NCBI GenBank assembly: GCA_964393545.1
Contig: CAYMUB010000048.1
Location: forward strand, 1-16,001
DNA: 16,001 bases
Origin: CAYMUB01 sp964393545
GTDB taxonomy: Bacteria > Patescibacteriota > Microgenomatia > Daviesbacterales > UBA10151
Direction: 5' to 3'
Within the stretch, counting starts at the first letter, position 1; each line of letters starts with the position of its first letter. Positions 1-7,069 of this stretch are shown in pieces. The notes under the pieces are model-generated. The model was not told the DNA's origin and did no database searches. It was given only the letters and a program-made list of their open reading frames with translations. A program made the translations under genes and the position numbers.

Positions 1-344
1 TCAAAATATTCTGGATGTTCGGATTCTAATTTTGTTCGTACTTCATTGGCTATTGGTACTATTTTTACTGAACCTCCCACAAACTCTGATGTTAAGCCAT
101 GGGCAGTCAATATTATCTCTATATCTTTAACATCTTTTATACTTTTATTGCGTAGTTCTATTTTAGCCTCCACCATAGCATCGATGAATGCCTTTCGTCC
201 TTCCTCTGTAACCACATCAACAATAACCCCTACATTCCTTCTTTTGTCAAAATATTCTGGATGTTCGGATTCTAATTTTGTTCGTACTTCATTGGCTATT
301 GGTACTATTTTTACTGAACCTCCCACAAACTCTGATGTTAAGCC
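1..344 (-). repeat. 246-bp direct repeat in the helicase C-terminus
   Basis: Bases 1-98 are identical to 247-344, a period of 246 bp or 82 codons in frame with the helicase. Identity breaks at base 99/345. The left copy continues beyond the window, so copy number is unknown. The shared protein segment begins LTSEFVGGSVKIVPIANEVR. The intervening part of the unit appears only once within the window. Confidence 0.93.
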
Positions 345-1847
345 TGAGCCAGTCAATGATATATCTGTGTCTTTTAAATTTTCTAATACTCCTCTTTGAA
401 TATCTGAAAGATCCATGATGTCTCCTTTTCCTCTCATATTTTTAACTACATCTAATTCAGCCAAGCCTGCAATATCTTGTTCAGGCCCAAGATACAAAAG
501 TCCGCTTGGTAGTTGTCTTACTTCACCTTTCATCCACATAGCCATGTTATATGACCAACCAAATTGGCTGGTTTGATAAAGGAAATCCAAGTTCAATCCA
601 AATAACTTTCCTTCCGAGCGACGGGCTAGTCTTCCAACGTATTGTGTATAACGCAAATCAGAATCAGTAGGAGATGCCCAAACTAAAACTTCTGTAAAGG
701 GTGCGTCAAATCCTTCTGAAGCTACATATGGTGATATTAAAACCTGAATAGCATTGGGATCTTCTCTTGGGAGTTTATATCTTTCAATAGTTCCTAGAGC
801 AGGAATCTCACTTGTATGAATTTGTTTGGCTGCAACTTGATTAACCGCAACTCCCACTTTTATACCCTTATCTTTTAGCAGTTGTGCTAACTCTTGTGCT
901 TCCCAGACAAAGTTTACCGCCATAACTGTTTTATATTCTTTCTCTCCATCTTTAATGATTTGTGCTACCTTATCTGCAATAAAAGGCCTAAGATCTGGAC
1001 TTTTCTTTAAAATCTGCTCAAGTTTTTTGTAATCTATAGTTCCATTTTGTTTTGTGGGTATTTCTTCGACCAAACCTGCTGTATTTTCTTGCATACCTAA
1101 AAGAGGAGGTAGAAGTCTTGCATTTTGCGCATCTGGTAAAGGAAAATTATATACCACCTCAAACCCGTATTGGTCTGGTCTTTTCATCTTACCGCTATGA
1201 CGAAAAGGGGTGGCAGTAAGTCCTACTACATTCTTGAATTGATTAATGATTGCTACCCTTGGTGGAGTACCAATATTATGTACTTCATCAACAACTACTA
1301 AGTCAAATTCATCAAAATTTAACCTTCCGTTCTTAAAAGCTGATTGGACAGTTTGAATTGTTGCTACTTTCACATCTACATCCCTATCCTTAAATCGCCC
1401 CACTCTGTAAAGAGGTAGATCTGCCTGTTCAGTTGCTAAAGCCTCTTCAATATCTGCTGTTTCTTGTGTATCATCCTCTAAATTTTCAGATTCTGTATAT
1501 TCACTTACTCCTCCATTATTTGATTTTTGATATTGTGTTAAAGCAGATCGTTGTTGTTCTACCAAGCTTAATTTAGTACCTGCAATAAAAAGTATTTTGG
1601 CTTGTGGGTTCTTTCTACGCCAGGTTTCAATAATTTCATGTTCAACTCTGGTTTTACCAATCCCAGTTGCCATAGCTGCAATCGGGAAAAAGCCTCCTTC
1701 TTGTCTTTGAGATAGACGGTCAAGAACTGTTGTAGCAGCTTCATGTTGAACACGATCTAAAATTACTTGTTGATCTGTTGTTAAAATACCGTCTCTACCA
1801 ACTTCACCTGTTAAACCGTAAATTTTTAAATCTGGGTAAAGAGTCAT
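1..1847 (-). CDS. Superfamily 2 DEAD/DEAH-like helicase with tandem C-terminal repeats (3' end beyond window)
   Basis: An open frame of 615 codons runs from ATG at 1847 off the left edge. Helicase motifs appear in order: Walker A ATGIGKT (residues 60-66), motif II DEVH (187-190), motif III TATP (211-214) and motif VI QYVGRLARR (402-410). These define a superfamily 2 RecA-like core that should hydrolyse ATP while acting on nucleic acid. Residues 110-145 form an acidic, probably disordered insert between motif I and motif II. After about residue 480 the core ends and an 82-residue unit begins; residues 504-533 recur identically at 586-615. The gene starts 26 bases after the ligase stop in the same orientation, so the two may be co-transcribed. 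An upstream ATG at 1855 meets a stop after three codons, which supports 1847; no clear Shine-Dalgarno is visible. The substrate (DNA or RNA) cannot be told. Family is confident, role is not. Confidence 0.88.
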   Translation of the reverse strand, partial: MTLYPDLKIYGLTGEVGRDGILTTDQQVILDRVQHEAATTVLDRLSQRQEGGFFPIAAMATGIGKTRVEHEIIETWRRKNPQAKILFIAGTKLSLVEQQRSALTQYQKSNNGGVSEYTESENLEDDTQETADIEEALATEQADLPLYRVGRFKDRDVDVKVATIQTVQSAFKNGRLNFDEFDLVVVDEVHNIGTPPRVAIINQFKNVVGLTATPFRHSGKMKRPDQYGFEVVYNFPLPDAQNARLLPPLLGMQENTAGLVEEIPTKQNGTIDYKKLEQILKKSPDLRPFIADKVAQIIKDGEKEYKTVMAVNFVWEAQELAQLLKDKGIKVGVAVNQVAAKQIHTSEIPALGTIERYKLPREDPNAIQVLISPYVASEGFDAPFTEVLVWASPTDSDLRYTQYVGRLARRSEGKLFGLNLDFLYQTSQFGWSYNMAMWMKGEVRQLPSGLLYLGPEQDIAGLAELDVVKNMRGKGDIMDLSDIQRGVLENLKDTDISLTGSGLTSEFVGGSVKIVPIANEVRTKLESEHPEYFDKRRNVGVIVDVVTEEGRKAFIDAMVEAKIELRNKSIKDVKDIEIILTAHGLTSEFVGGSVKIVPIANEVRTKLESEHPEYF

Positions 1848-1873
1848 ACTTGCATGAATTGTATCATAATAAA

Positions 1874-3583
1874 TTACTTCTTAAATTGTTGCTTATACAT
1901 CTCAATTAATTCTTTAACAGTAGTTGCGTCCTCTGCTTTTTTGTCTGCTTCTCTAAATTTAATCAGTCTGGGGAATCTTAAGGCTAAACCAGCAGTGTGA
2001 TTAGGGCTGACAGTAATTTCATCTGCCAAAACTTCAATCACAATACTAGGTTTAATCCAAACAGAAGGAATTAATTTTGAATTTACCCGGGCTGGTTTTT
2101 TATCTACTTTAATTTTATCTGCCCTTTGGTGAATCTCTCTAAATTCTTCATCTGTTAAACCAGTGCCAATTTTAGAAACTGTCACGAATTCATCTTTGTC
2201 TTTATCATAAACCCCAACCAAAAGTGCTCCTGCACCGAAGTCTACTCTCTTACCCCGTCCAAAAATATAGCCCAAAACAACACAATCAATAGTATCTTGA
2301 AGCTCCCCTGATGAGTGTCTTTTTAATTTCACCCAATTAAAATTCCTGGCTCCTGCTTCATATTTGGAATCCAGTCTTTTAACAACCAGGCCTTCTAAAT
2401 TATGAGAGATAGCATCATCCAATAATGTCTGTAGTTTTTTGGGATCATCAATTTCTTCTCCACTCTCTGGAAATAATATCTCTCCCTCAGCAAGCTGTTT
2501 TAAATACCTTAATCTCTCTATTAAAACTTCATCAATCAAAGGTTTTCCATCCCAATATAAAACATCAAAAACAAATGCTTTTAAAGGGATTTTTTTAGCC
2601 ATTTCATCAATGTTATATTTTCTTCTTCTTTGAGTAGTTTCTTGGAAAGGTAAAAATTCATCAGAGATTGGATTAAACCCGATTGCTTCAGCATCCAAAA
2701 TGGCGGTTTTAACTTTAATTTGCTTTTTGGCTCCTTCAACAATTTCTGGGAACATTAGAGTTGTTTCTTCTAAATTTCTGGAAAATAATCTGATTTTATC
2801 CCCATCTTTGTGAATTTGTACCCTAAATCCATCTAATTTTCTTTGAGCATTTACTTTAATTAGTTTTTCTATGACTTTTTCAGGAGTTGGTAACCTTTCT
2901 GCCAGTTGAGACCTGATTGGCCTGCCAACAGTAATACTTAATTTTTCAACTCCTGCCAAACCCTTACTCCATAAAGTTTCTCCAATTAAACCTAAATCAG
3001 AAGTCCTGTTATATGCTCCTTCTAAAAGTTTTCTTTTACTTTTATCACCTAATTTAAATAAAGCAAAAGCATCTAAAATAGTTGGGTCACCTACCCCAAG
3101 TCTTGATACTCCTAAAGGAATTCTTACTAAGTGTTTAGCAGTTACTCCATCCACTTTTTCCAAGAGTCCAGCCACAGTGGAAATCTTTTTCTCAACAGTC
3201 CCCTCTCCTGTTGTTTTAGCTATCCCTCTTAAAGTCTCAAAAACTTCATTAACTGTTAGATTATTTTTACTTTTTACTTTTTCCTTTTCCCTTAACCCTT
3301 CAGCCACCAATCCCAAATCTCCTACTCTTCCATATTCTTTTAACACTTCTTCCCTATTTACCTCATAGGCTCTCGCTATAGAACCAGCTATTAGTTTTTC
3401 ACTCATACCCATTTCTAAAGGTTCAAAAAAGGGTGCTATTCTGCCTTGAAGTAAATAAGCAACATGCCCAATTTCATCAAAATTCACTTTGGAAAAAAGC
3501 TCAGCTAAAATATCAATTAATAAAAGTCTTGAGGAAGTTTGTTCCAATCTTTCAAAATACTCAGCCAAAATAGAAAAAGTCAT
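1874..3583 (-). CDS. lig: ATP-dependent DNA ligase, archaeal/LigB type
   Basis: Seals nicks in duplex DNA through an enzyme-AMP intermediate. From ATG at 3583 the protein is 569 residues, usual for archaeal-type ligases. An N-terminal helical DNA-binding domain comes first. The nucleotidyltransferase motifs follow: motif I KLDGFR (249-254, K249 the adenylated lysine), motif III with LDAEA near 296-300, motif IIIa AFVFDVLYWDG (336-346), motif IV EGLVVKR (397-403) and motif V WVKLKR (417-422). An OB-fold domain makes up the C-terminus. A TTG at 3625 would add 14 residues, but MTFSILAEYFERLEQ matches the usual family N-terminus, so I chose the ATG. Residues about 100-108 (lysine-rich) are encoded by a 7-bp repeat. 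It lies just upstream of the helicase gene, so a shared DNA-repair role is possible. Whether the genome also has the NAD-dependent LigA cannot be seen. Confidence 0.95.
   Translation of the reverse strand: MTFSILAEYFERLEQTSSRLLLIDILAELFSKVNFDEIGHVAYLLQGRIAPFFEPLEMGMSEKLIAGSIARAYEVNREEVLKEYGRVGDLGLVAEGLREKEKVKSKNNLTVNEVFETLRGIAKTTGEGTVEKKISTVAGLLEKVDGVTAKHLVRIPLGVSRLGVGDPTILDAFALFKLGDKSKRKLLEGAYNRTSDLGLIGETLWSKGLAGVEKLSITVGRPIRSQLAERLPTPEKVIEKLIKVNAQRKLDGFRVQIHKDGDKIRLFSRNLEETTLMFPEIVEGAKKQIKVKTAILDAEAIGFNPISDEFLPFQETTQRRRKYNIDEMAKKIPLKAFVFDVLYWDGKPLIDEVLIERLRYLKQLAEGEILFPESGEEIDDPKKLQTLLDDAISHNLEGLVVKRLDSKYEAGARNFNWVKLKRHSSGELQDTIDCVVLGYIFGRGKRVDFGAGALLVGVYDKDKDEFVTVSKIGTGLTDEEFREIHQRADKIKVDKKPARVNSKLIPSVWIKPSIVIEVLADEITVSPNHTAGLALRFPRLIKFREADKKAEDATTVKELIEMYKQQFKK
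3264..3290. repeat. Heptamer repeat TTTTTAC inside the ligase gene
   Basis: The plus strand reads TTTTTAC, TTTTTAC, TTTTTCC, then TTTTCC: seven-base periodicity within the ligase coding region, encoding a lysine-rich stretch. The same heptamer recurs at 7011-7031, outside any gene. Confidence 0.7.
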
Positions 3584-3638
3584 GCTTGGATTGTAACTAA
3601 AACCTTTAAGGTGATCAACTAACAAAACTTAAAATAAG

Positions 3639-4055
3639 TTAGGGTTTGGGAGACTGAAATCTTTGATTTGCCTGAGTAACTACTCTAAGTAAGCTACTAA
3701 CAGAAACAGGTTTTGGTATTAATTCGTTAATTCCTGCAGCAAGCATTTGTCTACTATCTGGATTACCCCCGCTAACCATAAATATATAAGGATCATCAGT
3801 GTTACCATTAATCTGTCTTATTCTCTCAGCCACTACCTCACCTTTTAAATCAGGTAAGTCACGATCGGTAATTACCAAGTGAACCTTTCCTCTATTTGCT
3901 TCAAAATAAGCTATACCCTCTCCTCCTGTTGGAAATATAATAGGATTAAAAATCCCATCAAGAGTGAAGATGGTTTTATACATGATAGCTATCGCTCTGT
4001 CATCTTCAATTATAAGTATGGGAGTTTTTGACTCGCCTTCTATGCTTTGACTCAT
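3639..4055 (-). CDS. Stand-alone response regulator receiver domain
   Basis: A 138-residue CheY-like receiver with no output domain. The acidic pocket is EDD (17-19), the phospho-acceptor is D64 in TDRDLPDLKG, the switch serine is S95 in VSGG, and the conserved lysine is K115 in PKP. All residues needed for Mg-dependent phosphorylation are present, so it is probably functional in a phosphorelay or as a protein-interaction switch. No histidine kinase lies in the window, so its partner is unknown. It precedes the ligase gene with 55 bases between them, in the same orientation. The start at 4055 is the ATG before a short polar leader; the Shine-Dalgarno is weak. Single-domain receivers of this kind cannot be assigned a pathway from sequence alone. 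Confidence 0.9.
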   Translation of the reverse strand: MSQSIEGESKTPILIIEDDRAIAIMYKTIFTLDGIFNPIIFPTGGEGIAYFEANRGKVHLVITDRDLPDLKGEVVAERIRQINGNTDDPYIFMVSGGNPDSRQMLAAGINELIPKPVSVSSLLRVVTQANQRFQSPKP

Positions 4056-4093
4056 AAGCTACTAATTTTAACACAAATAAGCTTATAGTGCAA

Positions 4094-4147
4094 CTATTTG
4101 AGGACATAAGTAGCTTTTTTGGTGCCGCCTATTTTTTTAACCAGTCC
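4094..4147 (-). pseudogene. Relic of the 3' end of a Fic-family gene
   Basis: Directly after the TAG stop of the EEP gene, and in the same frame, 17 codons read GLVKKIGGTKKATYVLK and end in TAG (4094-4096). This peptide is identical to the last 17 residues of the intact Fic protein at 5895-6971. The two 54-base segments differ at 8 positions. All seven sense-codon differences are synonymous, and the eighth changes TAG to TAA. Such divergence under protein-level selection means this was once the end of a working paralogue. No other part of that paralogue is visible, and similarity does not continue past the stop codon. Confidence 0.85.
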
Positions 4148-4864
4148 CTATAATTCCAATGTAAAACGCATGGGGTAATGATCTGAATAGGTAATTTTTT
4201 TCATTACATAAGTATTTTTAACCATACACGATTTGGAAAAGATATAATCAATTTGATGTGTTAATAATGAAGTAAACATCAATAATTTATGTGTCGGTAA
4301 TTTACCAGTACTATCCTGAAATTGATATTGTTTCATAAATTCCAGTAACCCTTTTTTTCTCAGTGAACTGTAGTTAAAATCTCCAAGAATAATGGTTGGA
4401 GTTTTCAGTGAGTCATGGGAAAGAGCTTCAGTAATTGTATTGATTTGTCTTATCCGGGTTTTATTTGATGCAAACCAAATTAAATGTGTGTTCACAAGAA
4501 TAAATGTTTTATTTTGATACAATAAAGTTGTTATCAGTGCGCTTCTTTCCCCTTTTGTCTTAAAAATCTTTCTTTCAACAAAACCAGGCTCTCCTAAAGA
4601 AATTACTTTACTGTTCCGAAGCTGAATTTTATCTGTATTAATGACTGTTAATTGGCCATACGGCTCATTGTTTCTGAAAAATCCACACGCAAACGAATGT
4701 TTATATGAAACTTTCTTCAATGATCCTAAAAAATAATCCACTTTCTCTAATGGAAACTCTTGAAAACAAAGAATATCAAACGATGCCGGAAGTAAAGAAA
4801 GCCAGTCAACTATTTTTTTTAGTTTTTTGCCATAACGGATATTATATGAAAGAACGGAAAGCAT
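4148..4864 (-). CDS. Endonuclease/exonuclease/phosphatase (EEP) family protein
   Basis: A 238-residue, one-domain protein of the metal-dependent EEP fold (DNase I / exonuclease III / sphingomyelinase-like). Active-site landmarks are visible in order: SYNIRYG with N8, FQEF with E36, NTHL with N125 and H127, GDFN with D162 and N164, HQIDYIF with D206, and the closing SDHYP with D228 and H229. The complete set suggests an active phosphodiesterase or phosphatase; the substrate (DNA, RNA, lipid headgroup or phosphoinositide-like) cannot be told. There is no signal peptide, so it is likely cytoplasmic. It starts 41 bases after the LAGLIDADG-fold gene and ends against the Fic relic, whose frame continues past the TAG stop. 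The start ATG at 4864 lies immediately before the first beta strand, as usual for the family. Confidence 0.9.
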   Translation of the reverse strand: MLSVLSYNIRYGKKLKKIVDWLSLLPASFDILCFQEFPLEKVDYFLGSLKKVSYKHSFACGFFRNNEPYGQLTVINTDKIQLRNSKVISLGEPGFVERKIFKTKGERSALITTLLYQNKTFILVNTHLIWFASNKTRIRQINTITEALSHDSLKTPTIILGDFNYSSLRKKGLLEFMKQYQFQDSTGKLPTHKLLMFTSLLTHQIDYIFSKSCMVKNTYVMKKITYSDHYPMRFTLEL

Positions 4865-4905
4865 GCAGAGATATTATACAAAATAGCTTGTTAACCTTGT
4901 CTTCT

Positions 4906-5673
4906 TCATTCAAAAACTCTTGCTGCTTGTTCAGCCCGTAATAATAAATACGGTCTCACAAAGTTATAAAGATTTTTCCCTTGAATATAATCTAACCGCC
5001 AGACAGTCTGATGTTTTCCTGTTTGCCTTGACGCTTTTTCTTTAAGTTCCCCACCAAACTGTCCATAAAGAGCTTCCATTAAAGGTTTGTTTGCTGAATA
5101 AACTTCAACTGTCGGTAGGTCTTGTTCATATTGATATCCTACATAGAGACTCGCTCTGGCATCAACCGCAGCACCCGCCACAAATTGAGGATCAGTCAAT
5201 AAATGACGATACATTTGTGCTGATACTTTTGATACTGTTCCTGTTGTTACTCTGGTTTGTGCTTTTCTTGCAGCTCTAAATCGTTCTTCATCAGTCATCT
5301 GATCCCATGGTTTACTGTATTCCGCATAATGTGAATGAGTAGGCATATGAGGAAGTACCGCAGAAGTAAGAGGCCAAACCTCATCTGGTGTTTCTACTTT
5401 CCATGTCCAATTGTATTTTGAACTTTCACCCTGACCAGGACTATAACTATAGATTCTCCCACCCATTAATTGTAATAATGTCTGTACTTTCGAATAATCA
5501 TTAGCTGGAAAGGTTACACACGCTGCTGCCTTTTGTGTGCTATCTTCAATTATAGAATATATTTCTAGAGTACCACCAGCGGAAAGAAGTCCAGCCATCC
5601 AAACCCCATGGTTTTGTATAAATCTTTCTTTACTTTCAGATGGTAAAATCTCCCCTTCTATTCTACTTACCAT
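4906..5673 (-). CDS. LAGLIDADG-fold protein lacking the usual catalytic acids
   Basis: A 255-residue protein with two half-repeats resembling the LAGLIDADG homing-endonuclease fold. The first has WMAGLLSAGG (25-34), LLQLMGGRIY (66-75) and a KYNWTWKV strand (86-93). The second has FVAGAAVDARASL (164-176), LMEALYGQFGGEL (198-210), WRLDY (225-229) and the typical late NFVRPYLLLRAEQA (237-250). The eighth motif position, normally the metal-binding aspartate, is glycine in the first copy and alanine in the second. DNA cleavage is therefore unlikely; sequence-specific DNA binding, as in the regulator WhiA, is a reasonable inference. It lies upstream of the EEP gene in the same orientation and abuts a methyltransferase fragment at its 5' side. 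The ATG at 5673 is the first in frame; no clear Shine-Dalgarno. Fold is fairly confident, function unknown. Confidence 0.7.
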   Translation of the reverse strand: MVSRIEGEILPSESKERFIQNHGVWMAGLLSAGGTLEIYSIIEDSTQKAAACVTFPANDYSKVQTLLQLMGGRIYSYSPGQGESSKYNWTWKVETPDEVWPLTSAVLPHMPTHSHYAEYSKPWDQMTDEERFRAARKAQTRVTTGTVSKVSAQMYRHLLTDPQFVAGAAVDARASLYVGYQYEQDLPTVEVYSANKPLMEALYGQFGGELKEKASRQTGKHQTVWRLDYIQGKNLYNFVRPYLLLRAEQAARVFE

Positions 5674-5689
5674 AACGCCGCAGATAATA

Positions 5690-5893
5690 ACAAATTTGAC
5701 ATCTATTTACAAAAGAGGCAGAAGTGCAACAGGAGATCCAACACATATCAACGTTCAGTCAGAAAATTGGTGGGCAAATAAATTTCAGCAGTTTGGATAT
5801 AACACAATTAAAACTCCTTCGCCATATTTTGTTTCTGTTTTCGGACCAAAAGGCTATTTAATGGCCGAAAAACCACGAGAAAATAAATCATAA
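5690..5893 (+). pseudogene. C-terminal fragment of a SAM-dependent methyltransferase
   Basis: The plus-strand frame ending in TAA at 5893 encodes about 65 residues that look like a real protein end: SATGDPTHINVQSENWW, then a KFQQFGYNTIKTPSPYF segment and GPKGYLMAEKP. The DPTHIN...WW...F...GY pattern is typical of the last third of class I methyltransferases related to Methyltransf_11/23. The SAM-binding N-terminal two thirds are absent. Upstream in this frame the sequence is antisense to the LAGLIDADG-fold gene and has no methyltransferase character. It is most likely a 5'-truncated relic; a short TTG-started gene from 5696 is less likely. Its stop lies one base from the convergent Fic stop. 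Confidence 0.6.
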
Positions 5894-5894
5894 C

Positions 5895-6971
5895 TTATTT
5901 CAAAACATAGGTGGCTTTTTTGGTGCCGCCTATTTTTTTAACCAAGCCTTTTTGTTTCAGAAATTTTATTTCTCTTAACACTGTATCATCTGAAAATTCC
6001 GGGAAGATTTTTCTAAATTCTTTATTTTGTATGCTTTTATGTCTGTGTAAATACTCCATAATCAGCATTTGTCTTTCATTTAACATCACCTGTTCCCCTA
6101 ATCTGTCTTTGACTTTGGCATCAACAGAAATTCTTTGGACTTTTTCTTTGACTCTGTTTAATTCTATGGCTACCCCTTCTGTAAAATATTCTAACCAGGG
6201 AGTTATATCACGCTCATGAGTATCTAGAATAAGTTGATTTGATACAGCTTGTAAAGTTAAATAATAGTCCATTGGGTTTTCATCAAAATATTCTTCAAAG
6301 GAAAAAAATTTTCTAATATCATAGTTATCCAAAAACAAAACTAAGGTGGCAACGGCTCTGGCTGTTCTACCATTCCCATCAACAAATGGATGGATTCTGG
6401 CAATTTCGTAATGAATTATCCCTGCTTTTAAAATTGGGTGAAGTTGTTTTGCCTCATCTGAGTTAATCCAGTTAACTAAATCTTCAATTAAATATGGCAT
6501 CTCAACTGCTGGAGGGGGGGTATAGGAAATTTGTCCTGTTTTGGTATTTCTAATTACTACTTGTCTGACTCTAAACTTTCCAGAAGACTCTGAAACCAAT
6601 ATCTTTTCAGTAGTTAGTCTATGAATTTCTAAAATTGTTTCAATTGTAAAATTGTATCTGCCTGATGACCCTATCTGAGCTTGAACTGCATCAATAAATT
6701 TTAAAACATTTCTGTAATTTATAACTTCCTGAATATCCCGGTCTCTAGCAATTACTTCATTTCCCTCTAATATATCCTTTACCTCTTCTAGGATTAAAGG
6801 GTTTCCTTCAAGATGTGTACCATGATGGACAGTCCGCTCCATGGCTTCTTTTCTAAATTTAGCCTCCCAGGCAGGCACTAAAGGAGCATTCATAATAATC
6901 TCTTTTGAGGCTTCAACAACACCAATATCTTTTAAGATCTTGTTGGTAATAGTGTATTTGGGAATAAACAT
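5895..6971 (-). CDS. Fic-family protein with C-terminal winged helix
   Basis: A 358-residue Fic (filamentation induced by cAMP) protein that probably transfers AMP, or another nucleotide moiety, to a hydroxyl side chain on a target protein. The catalytic motif is HPFVDGNGRTAR (194-205), with H194 the base, D198 for metal binding and the GNGR phosphate loop. Near the N-terminus HHGTHLEGN (49-57) resembles the inhibitory helix motif with E55, but the residue four before the glutamate is glycine, not Ser/Thr. Residues about 295-358 form a winged helix-turn-helix domain, a layout common in chromosomal Fic proteins that may bind DNA or their own promoter. The last 17 residues recur as a relic at 4094-4147. 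It lies 98 bases after carB in the same orientation, separated by an AT-rich inverted repeat. Target unknown. Confidence 0.93.
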   Translation of the reverse strand: MFIPKYTITNKILKDIGVVEASKEIIMNAPLVPAWEAKFRKEAMERTVHHGTHLEGNPLILEEVKDILEGNEVIARDRDIQEVINYRNVLKFIDAVQAQIGSSGRYNFTIETILEIHRLTTEKILVSESSGKFRVRQVVIRNTKTGQISYTPPPAVEMPYLIEDLVNWINSDEAKQLHPILKAGIIHYEIARIHPFVDGNGRTARAVATLVLFLDNYDIRKFFSFEEYFDENPMDYYLTLQAVSNQLILDTHERDITPWLEYFTEGVAIELNRVKEKVQRISVDAKVKDRLGEQVMLNERQMLIMEYLHRHKSIQNKEFRKIFPEFSDDTVLREIKFLKQKGLVKKIGGTKKATYVLK

Positions 6972-6976
6972 TGTGT

Positions 6977-7034
6977 TAAGTAAAAAGGCAAAAGTAAAAA
7001 GGAAAAATAATTTTTACTTTGAATTTTTTACTTT
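6977..7034. repeat. AT-rich inverted repeat built of 7-base units between carB and fic
   Basis: Left arm 6977-7000 and right arm 7011-7034 are complementary at 19 of 24 positions around a 10-base spacer. Both arms are periodic in sevens: GTAAAAA, GGCAAAA, GTAAAAA, GGAAAAA at 6980-7007, and TTTTTAC, TTTGAAT, TTTTTAC, TTTAAAC at 7011-7038. In minus-strand RNA it forms an A-U hairpin after carB. It lacks the GC-rich stem of a good terminator. It fills most of the 98-base carB-fic gap. Confidence 0.75.
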
Positions 7035-7069
7035 AAACTTATTATCTACCATTTCCCGCAAAAAACCAA

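Noticed and set aside
46..399. Plus-strand open frame of 117 codons with internal repeat
   Set aside because: It is antisense to the helicase; its repeated peptide merely mirrors the 246-bp repeat of the real minus-strand gene.
3584..3625. TTG start giving the ligase 14 extra residues
   Set aside because: The ATG at 3583 gives MTFSILAEYFERLEQ, the usual family start, and the extension has no supporting Shine-Dalgarno.
4094..4150. Readthrough of the EEP TAG into the Fic tail as a real fusion protein
   Set aside because: No readthrough or selenocysteine/pyrrolysine signal is visible; the EEP domain ends normally at SDHYPMRFTLEL, so a relic is simpler.
4906..4908. TGA recoded as glycine, as in some Patescibacteria
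   Set aside because: TGA ends the LAGLIDADG-fold gene and argH at sensible lengths, so the standard bacterial code fits.
6977..7034. Rho-independent terminator after carB
   Set aside because: The stem is almost all A-T and imperfect, so a terminator is not supported; listed as a repeat instead.
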